Counted from the first letter of the stretch, positions 1 through 10,532 are shown. The stretch: 64,000 nt of DNA from Embleya scabrispora DSM 41855 (GCF_000372745.1 NZ_KB889676.1:37572-101571); one strand, 5' to 3'. Notes: generated by a model from the letters alone, not told the origin. Translations and numbers: made by a program.

Positions 1-1409
1 TCCTCGGCCCGCAGCCGGGTCGTGTACAACTCGATCAGCCACGCCGCCGGGATCCGGGCGACCAGATCCCTGGGGGCGAAGATCGCCGCGAAGTTGATCA
101 GCGGCAGGATCGGCTGGATCCGGTCCTCCAACTCGTCCGCGCTGGTCAGGTACCAGTTCCGCCAGTTGATGTTGAGCTGCGCGTAGCCCAGTCGGCGAAA
201 CGCGGCGGCCTTGACCGAGCGCGCGTCCGCGTCCTCGCGGTCGATCCGGGTCAGGTGCGTGGCCAACTCGGCCGCCCACTGGTACTCGCCCGCCGCGTAC
301 GCCTGCGTCGCCGCGTCCAGCACCCGTTCCCGGCCGCCCATCAACTCCACCGTGCGGCGCGCGTATTCGGCCCGGGGCAGCGGGTCCAGGTCCACCGGGT
401 CGCCGCCGAACCAGCCCAGGTAGCCGAAGAAGATCTGCCGCACGGTGTGCTTGACCGTGCCGTAGTACTCGCGCGCGTAGGGGGCGTACGAGGCCAGGTG
501 TTCGGGCAGTTCGACGGTCTCGGCCAACTCGTCCGGGGTCAGCCCCTCGTTCATCCGGCGCACCGTCTGGTCGTGGATGTACTGGATGCAGTCCCGCTCC
601 ACCGCCAGCACCTCGGCCACCTTCGCGGCTCCCGACACCGGTTGTCCGTGACTGGGGATCAGGTGCGTGGCCCGATGCGCGCGCAGCGCGTCGATGCTGC
701 GCACCCACTGCATCGGGTCGCGGTAGCGACAACCGCGCAGGGTATGGATGTTCGGCAGGGTCGGGCCCTGGATGGTGTCGCCGCACAGGAGCACGTCGCT
801 GTCCGGGAGGTACACGCTGATCGCGTCGTCGGTCTCGCCGGGATTGTGGAACAGGCGCAGCCGCACGCCCGCGACCTCGGTCTCCAACTCGTCGCCCACC
901 AGCACCGTGGGCATCACGAACGACGGCGTGCCCACCCCCGCGTGCGGGCCGACCGCGTCGTTGACGCCCTCGGTGTCCGTGGGGGCGAGCAGGTTGCCGA
1001 GCGAGTACACCGAGCGCAGGCCCATGATGTGCAGCGCGGGACCGGACTGGTCGGTCAGACTCGCCAGGAAGGTCCGGTGCGCGTACACGTCGACATCCGG
1101 CGTCGCGGCCCAGTGGCTCAGACCGTTCACGTGATCGGGGTGATGGTGGGTGACCACCACGGCCCGGACCGGCGCACGCGGGTCGCTCAGGTGCGGACGC
1201 AACTCCGCCTCGATCACCGCGGCCAGGTCCGCGCCGCTGCCGGTGTCGACCACCACCAGGCCGTCGGGGCCCTCGATCACCGTCGCATTGGCCGAGGACC
1301 AGCCCACGGCGACGTGTACGTGCTCGGCCACGGTGTACACGCGCTTGGTGAAGTGCGCGGTATGGGCGGCGAGTTCGGGATGAACGGCAGGCTCGACCTC
1401 GTACGTCAT
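1..1409 (-). CDS. Alkyl/aryl-sulfatase, metallo-beta-lactamase superfamily (SdsA/BDS1-like), C-terminus cut by window edge
   Basis: The frame starts at ATG 1407-1409 and is open to the window edge, giving 469 codons. The N-terminal half is a metallo-beta-lactamase fold with the zinc motif THHHPDH near residue 83. Later motifs are GETDDAIS, a CGDTIQGP strand and PNIHTLRG, which are characteristic of linear alkyl sulfatases. From about residue 330 an alpha-helical dimerisation region follows, including AAGEYQWAAELATHL and LGYAQLNINWRNWYL. The family hydrolyses sulfate esters of primary alkyl alcohols. The usual C-terminal SCP2-like domain would lie beyond base 1. No signal peptide is visible, so a cytoplasmic enzyme is inferred. 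The substrate cannot be told from sequence. Confidence 0.85.
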   Translation of the reverse strand, partial: MTYEVEPAVHPELAAHTAHFTKRVYTVAEHVHVAVGWSSANATVIEGPDGLVVVDTGSGADLAAVIEAELRPHLSDPRAPVRAVVVTHHHPDHVNGLSHWAATPDVDVYAHRTFLASLTDQSGPALHIMGLRSVYSLGNLLAPTDTEGVNDAVGPHAGVGTPSFVMPTVLVGDELETEVAGVRLRLFHNPGETDDAISVYLPDSDVLLCGDTIQGPTLPNIHTLRGCRYRDPMQWVRSIDALRAHRATHLIPSHGQPVSGAAKVAEVLAVERDCIQYIHDQTVRRMNEGLTPDELAETVELPEHLASYAPYAREYYGTVKHTVRQIFFGYLGWFGGDPVDLDPLPRAEYARRTVELMGGRERVLDAATQAYAAGEYQWAAELATHLTRIDREDADARSVKAAAFRRLGYAQLNINWRNWYLTSADELEDRIQPILPLINFAAIFAPRDLVARIPAAWLIELYTTRLRAE

Positions 1410-1435
1410 GGCCGGGCAGCCTGCCATGTCCGGCG

Positions 1436-1999
1436 CTACGAGGGAAGAATCGCCTTCTCCGCGCCGGGCCACTCCTCCGCGGTCAGCGCGAACCGCTCGT
1501 GGTCGCGCCACGCGTCGTTGAGGAAGAGCATGCGCGGCGTGAATCCCTCGTGCCGAAAGCCCATCCGGCGCGCGAGCGCGATCGAACTCTCGTTCCCCGG
1601 CTGCACGTTGATCTCCAGCCGGTGCAGTCCCAGGCCGTCCGCCGCGAACACCCGGTCGATCACCAGGGCGAGCGCCTCGGTCATCCGCCCGGTGCCCGCG
1701 TACGGCTTGTACGCGTCGTAGCCGAGCGAGGCGTTGCAAAACCGCGAGCGCACGATGTTCGAGACGTTGACCCGGCCGGCCAGGCCGGCGTCGGCGAGAT
1801 CCACCACCAGGAACGTGCGGAAGGTGTCGCTCTGTCGACGGATCAGGTCCGGCAGGTCGTCCGGGTCGGACGGGTTCCAGCGCGCGATGTGGTCCGAGCG
1901 GCGGATGGCCTCGGCGGACGCCGTCGCGTCCGACTCCCGCGGCGCGCGGATGCCCACCCGGGCGCCGGGCACGGTGTACAGGTCCACGACCCCCGACAT
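1436..1999 (-). CDS. GNAT-family N-acetyltransferase (RimJ/RimL type)
   Basis: A protein of 187 residues starting at ATG 1997-1999, which follows a purine-rich GGGACGCAGG stretch; a longer upstream frame lacks a ribosome site. The single-domain GNAT fold shows the acetyl-CoA region around SLGYDAYKPYAGTGRMTEAL, then LHRLEINVQPGNESSIALAR and GFRHEG, which is the classic RimJ/RimL order (beta 4, pyrophosphate loop, beta 5). Members acetylate N-termini of ribosomal proteins or small amines; the substrate here is unknown. It lies downstream of ffh on the same strand but behind a hairpin, so it is probably transcribed separately. It is 26 bases upstream of the alkyl-sulfatase gene and may be cotranscribed with it. 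Confidence 0.85.
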   Translation of the reverse strand: MSGVVDLYTVPGARVGIRAPRESDATASAEAIRRSDHIARWNPSDPDDLPDLIRRQSDTFRTFLVVDLADAGLAGRVNVSNIVRSRFCNASLGYDAYKPYAGTGRMTEALALVIDRVFAADGLGLHRLEINVQPGNESSIALARRMGFRHEGFTPRMLFLNDAWRDHERFALTAEEWPGAEKAILPS

Positions 2000-2026
2000 C
2001 TGCCTGCGTCCCTTCGTCGTGTGATC

Positions 2027-2060
2027 CGACCGCACCCCGGGGCTCGCCCGGGTGCGGTCG
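2027..2060 (-). terminator. Hairpin downstream of ffh
   Basis: An 11-base arm at 2027-2037 pairs exactly with 2050-2060 around a 12-base GC-rich loop. It lies just after the ffh stop and before the acetyltransferase start. There is no U-tract, as is common in high-GC actinomycetes. Confidence 0.6.
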
Positions 2061-2079
2061 TCCCGCGTCGTGCCCGAGC

Positions 2080-3648
2080 CTACTTCTGGCCCGGCGGCAG
2101 GAAGTTCTTGAACTCCTCGGGCAGTTCGAAGTCGGCCGCGCCACCCGCGCCGCCGCCCGCCGGCAGGCCGAACGGGTTCGCCGCGCGCTCCTCGCGCCGT
2201 GCCGCCTCGGCCGCCGCCTCCTGCTTGCGCTTCATCGGATTGCCCGACTGGCGCTTGCCCTTGGCCTGCTTGGGCGCCTTGCCCTTCTTCTTCCCGGCGC
2301 CGCCGCCCATGCCCGGGATGCCGGGCATCCCCGGCATGCCACCGCCCTTGGCCATCTGACCCATCATCTTGCGGGCCTCGACGAACCGCTCGATCAGGTT
2401 GTTGACCGCGTTGACCTCGGTACCGGCGCCCTTGGCGATCCGGGCCCGGCGCGAGCCGTTGAGGATCTTCACGTCCGCCCGCTCGGCGGGCGTCATCGAC
2501 TTGATGATCGCCGCGACCCGGTCCAGGTCGCGGTCGTCGATGTTGTCGATCTGCTCCTTCATCGCGCCCATGCCGGGCAGCATGCCGAGCAGCTTCGAGA
2601 TCGAGCCGAGCTTCTTGACCTGCTCCATCTGCTGGAGGAAGTCCTCCAGGGTGAAGTTGTTGCCGCCGCCGTGCAGCTTCTCGGCGGCCTTGAGCGCGAG
2701 GTCCTGGTCGTACTTGGCCTCGGCGATCTCGATCAGGCTGAGCATGTCGCCCATGCCCAGGATGCGCGAGGCCATCCGGTCCGGGTGGAAGGCGTCGAAC
2801 TCGTCGAGCTTCTCGCCGCTGGAGGCGAACATGATCTGTCGGCCGGTCACCGACGCGACCGACAGGGCCGCGCCACCACGCGCGTCGCCGTCGAGCTTGG
2901 AGAGCACCACGCCGTCGAAGCCGACACCGTCGAGGAATGCCTGCGCGGTGACCACCGCGTCCTGACCGATCATCGCGTCGACGACGAACAGGATCTCGTC
3001 CGGCTCGACCGCGTCCCGGATGTCCGCGGCCTGCTGCATCATCTCGGCGTCGATGCCCAGGCGTCCGGCGGTGTCCACCACGACCACGTCGTACTGCTTG
3101 GTCTTGGCGAACTCGATCGAGTCGCGGGCGACCTCGACCGGGTCGCCGACGCCGTTGCCGGGCTCGGGCGCGTAGACCGCGACGCCGGCCCGCTGGGCGA
3201 CCACGGAGAGCTGGTTGACCGCGTTGGGGCGCTGGAGGTCACAGGCCACCAGGAGCGGCTGGTGCTTCTGCTCCTTGAGCCACTTGCCCAGCTTGCCCGC
3301 CAGGGTGGTCTTGCCCGCGCCCTGGAGGCCGGCGAGCATGATCACCGTCGGGCCGGTCTTGGCGAAGCGCAGCCGGCGGGTCTCGCCGCCGAGGATCCCG
3401 ACGAGCTCCTCGTTGACGATCTTGACGATCTGCTGGGCCGGGTTGAGCGCACCCGACACCTCGGCGCCTCGGGCGCGCTCCTTGACGCGTCCGATGAACT
3501 CGCGGACCACCGGGAGAGCGACGTCGGCCTCCAGGAGGGCGACGCGGATCTCGCGCGCGGTGGCGTCGATGTCGGCTTCGGAAAGCCGCCCCTTGCCGCG
3601 AAGGTTCTTGAAGGTCGCTGCGAGGCGGTCGGAGAGAGTGTCGAACAC
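2080..3648 (-). CDS. ffh: Signal recognition particle protein Ffh
   Basis: A 522-residue SRP GTPase that binds signal peptides of nascent membrane proteins and 4.5S RNA and docks with FtsY (encoded at 24842-26026). The N domain (residues 1 to about 90) starts MFDTLSDRL. The G domain carries GLQGAGKTT near residue 107, DTAGRLG near 193, and TKLD-like and DARGG motifs. The methionine-rich M domain runs from about residue 300 with SKLLGMLPGMG and SRRARIAKG. The C-terminal tail is unusual only in being Gly/Met/Pro rich (GMPGMPGIPGMGGG) and then Lys-rich, as in other streptomycetes. The order ffh-glnD-glnK-amtB matches S. coelicolor. Confidence 0.98.
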   Translation of the reverse strand: MFDTLSDRLAATFKNLRGKGRLSEADIDATAREIRVALLEADVALPVVREFIGRVKERARGAEVSGALNPAQQIVKIVNEELVGILGGETRRLRFAKTGPTVIMLAGLQGAGKTTLAGKLGKWLKEQKHQPLLVACDLQRPNAVNQLSVVAQRAGVAVYAPEPGNGVGDPVEVARDSIEFAKTKQYDVVVVDTAGRLGIDAEMMQQAADIRDAVEPDEILFVVDAMIGQDAVVTAQAFLDGVGFDGVVLSKLDGDARGGAALSVASVTGRQIMFASSGEKLDEFDAFHPDRMASRILGMGDMLSLIEIAEAKYDQDLALKAAEKLHGGGNNFTLEDFLQQMEQVKKLGSISKLLGMLPGMGAMKEQIDNIDDRDLDRVAAIIKSMTPAERADVKILNGSRRARIAKGAGTEVNAVNNLIERFVEARKMMGQMAKGGGMPGMPGIPGMGGGAGKKKGKAPKQAKGKRQSGNPMKRKQEAAAEAARREERAANPFGLPAGGGAGGAADFELPEEFKNFLPPGQK

Positions 3649-3785
3649 GTCGGCAGAGGTCCTTCGTCAGATACGGGTGGTGTCGGCCCCAGCCTAACCG
3701 CCCGCCGAGCGGTCGTGGCGGGGGCACACGTGCGGGATTCGCCCGCCGGCGCCGTGACCGGCGCCGTTCGCCCCCTCGCGGGTCC

Positions 3786-3905
3786 CGGCGCGGGTGCCGT
3801 GGCCGATCCCGGCGCGAGTATCGCGGACCGCGGCGCGGGTGCCTCGCGGCACCGCGTCCGAGCCTCGGCCGCGGAGCACGGCGCCGGGGTCGCGGATCAC
3901 GGCGC
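3786..3905. repeat. Degenerate 21-24-base GGCGCGGGTGCC-type repeats between ffh and glnD
   Basis: Between the glnD stop and the ffh start the DNA contains imperfect copies of a GGCGCG(G/A)GT(G/A)CC(G/C)...GCGGA(C/T)C unit at a spacing of roughly 21 to 24 bases. The region is very GC-rich and can be read open in several frames, but no ribosome site or family similarity supports a gene. It looks like slippage-derived spacer DNA. Confidence 0.4.
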
Positions 3906-6227
3906 CAGTGCCTTCTCCAGGGTCCTGGCCAGGCTGCGGGCGTCCGCGGCGGTCAGCGGGCGCCCGTTCGGGGCGACCACGTAGAAGGCGTCCACCGCGT
4001 CCGCGCCGTGCGTGCCGACCCGTGCCTGACGCACACTCACCCGGGCGGCGGCGAGCGCCTTGCCGATCCGGTGCAACAACCCGGGGCTGTCGTGCGCACG
4101 CACCTCCAGGACGGTCGCGCTCTCCGACGCGTCCGCGATCACCTCCACCCGGGCGGGCGCCCGGGTGGTGCCGCGCCGGGGCGGGTAGGCCGCCTCGCGC
4201 TTGGCCAGCCGGGCGGCCACGTCCAGGCCGCCGGCCAGCGCCTTGCGCATGTCCTCGCGCAGCGCGGCCGGGTCGGGCAGCCGGCCGAACTCGGTCTCCA
4301 CCGTCCACACCGTGACGCCCAAATCCTCGACCACGTCCAGGACGGCCGAGCGCACGGTGAGGCGGTGCAGCGCCAGGACGCCCGCGGACAGCGCCATCAG
4401 GCCCACCCGGTCCGTCGCGGCGATGGTCACCTCGGCGCCGAAGGGCAGCGCTTCCAGCCGCACCACCGGAAGTTCGCCGGACACGTCGGCGGTGACGATC
4501 CGCTCGGACACCGCCGGGGTGGGTCGGCCGGCGAACACCGCCCTGGTCCGGGCGACGAGGTCCCGGACCAGGGCGTCCCGCCACTCGCTCCACGCGGCGG
4601 GTCCGGTGGCGGCGGCGTCGGCCTCGGTGAGCGCGTGGAGCAGATCGAGGGTTTCCACGCTGCCCACCGCCTCGGCGAACGCCGCCACGGTGGTCGAATC
4701 GTCCAGGTCGCGCCGGGTCGCGGTGTCCACCAGGAGCAGGTGGTGGCGCACCAGCGTGCCCAGGACGTCCACGTCGTTCTTGGCGAAGCCCATCCGCAGG
4801 GCGGCCTCGCGCGCGATCACCTCGCCGCTCACGCTGTGATCGCCCGGCCAGCCCTTGCCGATGTCGTGCAGCAGCGCGGCCACCAGGAGCAGGTCCGGCC
4901 GGGCCACCCGGCGGGTGTGCGCGGCGGCCTCGATCACGGTCTCGATCAGATGCCGGTCGACCGTGAAGCGGTGTACCGCGTTGCGCTGTGGACGACAGCG
5001 CACCCGCTCCCAGTCCGGCAACAGCCCGGTGATCAGCCGCTTGGACTCCAACGCCTCCCACACCGGCAACACGTCCCGCCCGGCACCGAGCAGCGACACG
5101 AACGCCTCGCGGGCGGCCGGCGGCCACGGATCGGCCAACGGCGGGCACTCGATCGCGAGCCGGTCCACGGTGTGCCGGGACAGCGGCAGGCCGGCCTGCG
5201 CGGCGGCCGCGGCGGCGCGCAGCAACAGCACCGGGTCCCGGGCCGGCTGCGCGGCCTGCGCGAGCACCGCCTCGCCGGCGTACTCGACCACGCCCTCGGC
5301 CAGCGGGGTGCGTGCGGACACCCCCGCCCGGGTCCGGCGCAGCCGGCGTACCCCCGCGCCCGCCTCGCGCGCCGCGAGTACCCGGCGTACCTCGCGCCAG
5401 GTCACGTCGGATGCGTAGGCCAGCGCCCGGGCCGCCTCGGACACCCGGCGCAGCAGGGTGTCCGCGTCCAGCAGGCCCAGTCGCCGGGCGACCGCGTCCT
5501 GCTCCTGGAGCAGCAGTCGATCCACGCCCCGCCCGGTGACCAGGTGCAGTGCGTCGCGCACGTCGAGCAGCGTGGCCCGCGCGGCGTCCACCTCCTCGTG
5601 CGGCGCGTCCGCGATCCACGAGGAGGAGATCGCCCGCAGCGCGGTCGCGTCGCGCAGGCCGCCGCGGGCCTCCTTGAGGTCGGGCTCGAGCAGGAAGGCG
5701 ACCTCGCCGTGCCGCCGGGCGCGCTCGTGGCAGGACTCGAGCAGCTCGGGCAGCCGCTTGACCGCGGCCGCACGCCACGTGGTGAACATCGACGTGCGCA
5801 GCGCGGCGGTCAGGTCTCGATCGCCGGCGATGTGGCGGATGTCGAGCAGGCCGGTCTGCACCCGCAGGTCCTCGGCGGCGGCCCGGCGGGCCTCCTCGGG
5901 GGTGCGCACCGAGTGGTCCAGGGCGATGCCCGCGTCCCACACCGGGTACCAGACCGCGTCGGCGAGTTCGGTGATCCGGGCATGGCCCTCGTGCAGCAGG
6001 ACCAGGTCCAGGTCGCTGCCCGGGGACAGTTCGCGCCTGCCGTAGCCGCCGACCGCGACCAGACACACGCCCTCGGTCGGCGCGTCCGCGCCGGTGTACA
6101 GCTCGGTCAGCCAGCGATCCGACAGCGCGCCGAGTGCCTGTCGGCGGGCCGCGCCGGTGGGGCCGGCGGGGTCGGCCAACAGGTCGTCCCTGGCTCGGGT
6201 GTACCGCGAGGTGGCGGTCGGTTTCAT
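3897..6227 (-). CDS. glnD: PII nucleotidyltransferase/nucleotidyl-removing enzyme GlnD
   Basis: A 776-residue bifunctional enzyme that modifies and demodifies the PII protein GlnK according to nitrogen state; in Streptomyces the modification is adenylylation of Tyr51 (known for S. coelicolor). The nucleotidyltransferase domain has GGYGRRELSPGSDLDLVLLH around residues 50-70. The HD hydrolase domain has LLLVAALLHDIGKG around residue 430-445. Two C-terminal ACT domains follow, for example VEVIADASESATVLEVRAHD. ATG 6225-6227 is preferred over an upstream start because GGGAGCAGG lies directly ahead of it. It follows glnK on the same strand, separated by a strong hairpin. Confidence 0.95.
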   Translation of the reverse strand: MKPTATSRYTRARDDLLADPAGPTGAARRQALGALSDRWLTELYTGADAPTEGVCLVAVGGYGRRELSPGSDLDLVLLHEGHARITELADAVWYPVWDAGIALDHSVRTPEEARRAAAEDLRVQTGLLDIRHIAGDRDLTAALRTSMFTTWRAAAVKRLPELLESCHERARRHGEVAFLLEPDLKEARGGLRDATALRAISSSWIADAPHEEVDAARATLLDVRDALHLVTGRGVDRLLLQEQDAVARRLGLLDADTLLRRVSEAARALAYASDVTWREVRRVLAAREAGAGVRRLRRTRAGVSARTPLAEGVVEYAGEAVLAQAAQPARDPVLLLRAAAAAAQAGLPLSRHTVDRLAIECPPLADPWPPAAREAFVSLLGAGRDVLPVWEALESKRLITGLLPDWERVRCRPQRNAVHRFTVDRHLIETVIEAAAHTRRVARPDLLLVAALLHDIGKGWPGDHSVSGEVIAREAALRMGFAKNDVDVLGTLVRHHLLLVDTATRRDLDDSTTVAAFAEAVGSVETLDLLHALTEADAAATGPAAWSEWRDALVRDLVARTRAVFAGRPTPAVSERIVTADVSGELPVVRLEALPFGAEVTIAATDRVGLMALSAGVLALHRLTVRSAVLDVVEDLGVTVWTVETEFGRLPDPAALREDMRKALAGGLDVAARLAKREAAYPPRRGTTRAPARVEVIADASESATVLEVRAHDSPGLLHRIGKALAAARVSVRQARVGTHGADAVDAFYVVAPNGRPLTAADARSLARTLEKALAP

Positions 6228-6299
6228 GGGGCCTGCTCCCTCGTTCACACGCGTCGGCGGCACCGGCCGCCGAGCACCGCGAGCGGTCGACACAAAGGC

Positions 6300-6351
6300 C
6301 GATGGCCGGACCCGTCCCCGAAGACTGCCTTCGGGGCGGGACCGGCCATCG
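6300..6351 (-). terminator. Long hairpin between glnK and glnD
   Basis: Arms 6300-6323 and 6329-6351 pair over about 22 base pairs, with one bulged T (6315), one A:A mismatch and a 5-base loop. It sits just after the glnK stop (6358) and 73 bases ahead of glnD. It probably ends most amtB-glnK transcripts or attenuates readthrough into glnD. No U-run follows. Confidence 0.7.
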
Positions 6352-6357
6352 GGGGTG

Positions 6358-8006
<1,649 letters not shown>

Positions 8007-8076
8007 ACTCTGCCTCTCTTCTCCGTGGCCCCGGCCGACCTCCGGGAGCTCATGGAAAGGAGCTTCGGGGCGTGAG

Positions 8077-8114
8077 GTTTCACGCCGTGGCGCGACGTGT
8101 TTCGCCGACGTGAC
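8077..8114 (-). promoter_or_regulatory. GlnR box upstream of amtB-glnK
   Basis: Read on the minus strand the site is GTCAC-n6-GAAAC-n6-CGCCA-n6-GAAAC, with all three spacers exactly six bases. The Streptomyces GlnR consensus is GTNAC-n6-GAAAC repeated twice, so three of four half-elements are perfect and one is degenerate. It lies 70-108 bases upstream of the amtB ATG, where GlnR acts in S. coelicolor. Confidence 0.85.
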
Positions 8115-8407
8115 GCTTGCCGCACATGTGTTTCCGGCGGATGAACGTCCGCTCACGCCCGCGGCCGGCCGGATCGCGCCGGTCCCGGGAACCGCGGCGG
8201 ATGCACGCGGATCGCACGCGAGGCGAGTGTCGGGTGTCCTGCGGGTGAGCGGCGGGTGACCCACGCACAGCCCGTCGACAACATCTGACGCACCGTCAGT
8301 TAGTTGTCCTTCGCACCTTATTCCCGCAGGTCGACACGTGCCGCCGGAGGCCGGCGCCCCGGTTCGCTCCGGACGTTTTCGACCCGCTAACGGTTGCGTT
8401 GAATCCA

Positions 8408-8438
8408 TTGACATTGATCGCGCCCACTGCCGTAATTA
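8408..8438 (+). promoter_or_regulatory. Candidate promoter for the ABC import operon
   Basis: A perfect TTGACA at 8408-8413 is followed at 17-19 bases by CGTAAT or TAATTA (8431-8438), in the only AT-rich patch of the 609-base gap between amtB and the first permease gene. The rest of this gap holds the GlnR box and otherwise nothing recognisable. Confidence 0.5.
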
Positions 8439-8615
8439 ATCACCGCGCTTAACTGACGACCCGTCAAGGCACGTGTCACCACAGGTGATCGGCCCTGTCC
8501 GGGATTCGGCGGTTTCGCGCGAGCGCACCATGCACCACTGCATCACCGCACAACCGCACGGCACGTCAACAGACCTCGTCAACCGACCAGACCAGCGAGA
8601 GGGGGTGACACCGTC

Positions 8616-9566
8616 GTGTTGCGCCTGCTCGGTCGCAAGTTGCTGGCCCTGATTCCGGTGCTGTTCCTGGTCACGTTCGCGACCACGGCCCTGCCCGACC
8701 TGGTGGACGGCTCACCGGTCGCCCAGATGCTCGGCCCCGGCTCCACGCCACAGGACCTCAAGGACCTGGAGCACGAGTTCGGGTACGACAAGTCGCTGCC
8801 CGTCCGATACGTGACCTGGGTGGGCCACGCGCTCACCGGCGACCTCGGGGAGTCGCTGAAGACTCGAACCCCCGTCATGGACGGCATCACCGAGCGTTTC
8901 CCGGTGACCTTGGAACTCGCCGTCTTCGCCCTCCTCATGGCCCTGATCGTGGCCGTGCCGCTGGGCGTGTGGACGGCCGCGAAGGCGGGCGGTCGCGTCG
9001 ACCGCGTGATCGGCGGCCTGTCTTCGGGCCTGCTGTCGATCCCCACCTTCGTCAGCGTGTTCATCCTCGTGTACTTCTTCGCGAACCCGAACATGATGCT
9101 CGCGTTCAAGCCGACGGGCTGGGAGTACATCTCGGTCGACTTCGCCAAGAACATCGAGTTCGCGTTCCTGCCCGCACTGGCCCTGGCCCTCGCGGAGATC
9201 CCCCAGTTCCAGCGCCTGCTGCGCAGCGACATGCTCGCCACGCTCCAGGAGGACTTCATCCTGACCGCGCGGTCCAAGGGCCTGTCCACGTCGTACGTGC
9301 TCTTCCGGCACGCGCTGCGGCCCTCGTCGTTCTCGCTGCTGACCGTCTCCGGCCTGACCCTGGGCCGATTGATCGGCGGCACCGTGATCGTCGAGTCCTA
9401 CTTCGCCATCCCCGGGTTGGGGCAGGGCATGTACCAGGCGATCAACGGCAAGGACATCCCCGTCGTACAGGGCACGGTCGTGGTGATCGCGATCGTCTAC
9501 GTGCTGCTGAACACGCTCGTGGACATCGGCTACTCCCTCATCGACCCGAGAGTGAGGGCCCGATGA
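8616..9566 (+). CDS. Peptide/nickel-type ABC transporter permease (DppB/OppB family)
   Basis: A 316-residue inner-membrane permease with six predicted helices, starting at GTG 8616 after GAGAGGGGG. It begins with the DppB-type hydrophobic helix LGRKLLALIPVLFLVTF. The EAA coupling loop is visible as DFILTARSKGLSTSYVLFRH. GRLIGGTVIVESYFAIPGLG is typical of the family. It would pair with the next permease to form the transmembrane channel of a type I importer for peptides, nickel chelates or similar solutes. It is the first gene of an operon with overlapping or closely spaced partners. Confidence 0.93.
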   Translation: MLRLLGRKLLALIPVLFLVTFATTALPDLVDGSPVAQMLGPGSTPQDLKDLEHEFGYDKSLPVRYVTWVGHALTGDLGESLKTRTPVMDGITERFPVTLELAVFALLMALIVAVPLGVWTAAKAGGRVDRVIGGLSSGLLSIPTFVSVFILVYFFANPNMMLAFKPTGWEYISVDFAKNIEFAFLPALALALAEIPQFQRLLRSDMLATLQEDFILTARSKGLSTSYVLFRHALRPSSFSLLTVSGLTLGRLIGGTVIVESYFAIPGLGQGMYQAINGKDIPVVQGTVVVIAIVYVLLNTLVDIGYSLIDPRVRAR

Positions 9567-10489
9567 GCACACTCGAAACCGCGCCCGAACCCGCCCTGGG
9601 CGCCGCCGAACCCACCGGGTTGCGCCCCTCGCAGATCAAGCGGGCCAAGAGCGGCAAGGCCCGCAAGCGGCCCAGCATCCTGCTCTGGTTCGCCATCGCG
9701 TGGATGAGCATCGTGCTGCTGGGCGCGCTGCTGAGCCTGATCGCCCCCGGCGTCTTCCCACACGAGTACGGCAAGGCGTTCGGCGACGCGAAGCAGAAGC
9801 CCTTCGCGGCCTGGCCGGAGTTCCTCGGCACCGACGGCCTCGGCCGCAGCCACCTGACCCGGCTCGCCTTCGGCGCGCGCGTGTCGATGATCGTCGCGCT
9901 GGTGTCGGTCGTGGTCGGCGTCGTGATCGGCGGCCTGCTCGGACTGGTCGCGGCCTACTTCCGCGGCGTCACCGAGATGATCATCGACCTGTTCTCCGAC
10001 GCGCTGCTCGCCTTCCCGCCGCTGATCCTGCTGCTCGCGCTGTCCTCGGTGTACGAGCCGTCGCAGACCAGCATCACCGCGGGTCTGGCGGTGTTGACCA
10101 TTCCCGGCTTCACCCGGCTGACCAAGGCGAGTGCGATCGCCCAGTCCAACCGCGAATACGTCACGGTGGCCAAGGCGATGGGCGCGGGTCCGGGTCGGAT
10201 CATCTTCAAGGAACTGTTGCCCAACACGTTCCCGGCGGTGATGTCGTACTCGGTGATCGTGATGGCCGTGCTGATCGTCGCGGAGGGCTCGCTGTCCTTC
10301 CTCGGCTTGAGCATCCCGCCGCCGATGCCCAGTTGGGGCGGCATGATCAACGCCGCCAAGGACGACCTCTCGCTGTATCCGTCCCAGGTGTTCGTGCCCT
10401 GCGGGGTGCTGTTCCTGACGGTCTTCTCGCTCAACGTCATCGGCGACCGGCTGCGTGCCAAGTTCGACGTCCGCGACACCAAGCTGTAG
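9563..10489 (+). CDS. Peptide/nickel-type ABC transporter permease (DppC/OppC family)
   Basis: A 308-residue second permease whose ATG overlaps the previous stop by four bases (ATGA). An N-terminal cytoplasmic stretch of about 45 residues rich in Ala, Pro and Lys precedes the first helix (ILLWFAIAWMSIVLLGALL). The coupling loop NREYVTVAKAMGAGPGRIIF and the family motif EGSLSFLGLSIPPPMPSWG are clear. It ends in FDVRDTKL. It forms a heterodimer with the 8616 product. The ATPase genes follow after a 123-base gap that contains a perfect hairpin. Confidence 0.93.
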   Translation: MSTLETAPEPALGAAEPTGLRPSQIKRAKSGKARKRPSILLWFAIAWMSIVLLGALLSLIAPGVFPHEYGKAFGDAKQKPFAAWPEFLGTDGLGRSHLTRLAFGARVSMIVALVSVVVGVVIGGLLGLVAAYFRGVTEMIIDLFSDALLAFPPLILLLALSSVYEPSQTSITAGLAVLTIPGFTRLTKASAIAQSNREYVTVAKAMGAGPGRIIFKELLPNTFPAVMSYSVIVMAVLIVAEGSLSFLGLSIPPPMPSWGGMINAAKDDLSLYPSQVFVPCGVLFLTVFSLNVIGDRLRAKFDVRDTKL

Positions 10490-10499
10490 CCGAGGGATC

Positions 10500-10532
10500 G
10501 ACGGCGGTCCTGCCTCCCACAGGACCGCCGTC
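10500..10532 (+). terminator. Perfect 13-bp hairpin between permease and ATPase genes
   Basis: The arms 10500-10512 and 10520-10532 are exact complements around a 7-base loop. It begins 11 bases after the permease stop. Because the import genes continue downstream, it may be a partial terminator or a 3' stabiliser that sets the permease to ATPase expression ratio. Confidence 0.65.

Noticed and set aside
255..1721. 488-codon plus-strand open frame
   Set aside because: It is antisense to the alkyl-sulfatase and acetyltransferase genes, which show clear motifs; its own product is Arg/His-rich without a family.
3694..6066. 790-codon minus-strand frame overlapping glnD
   Set aside because: Shifted-frame shadow of glnD, dominated by Arg, Gly and Pro; glnD in the correct frame has catalytic motifs.
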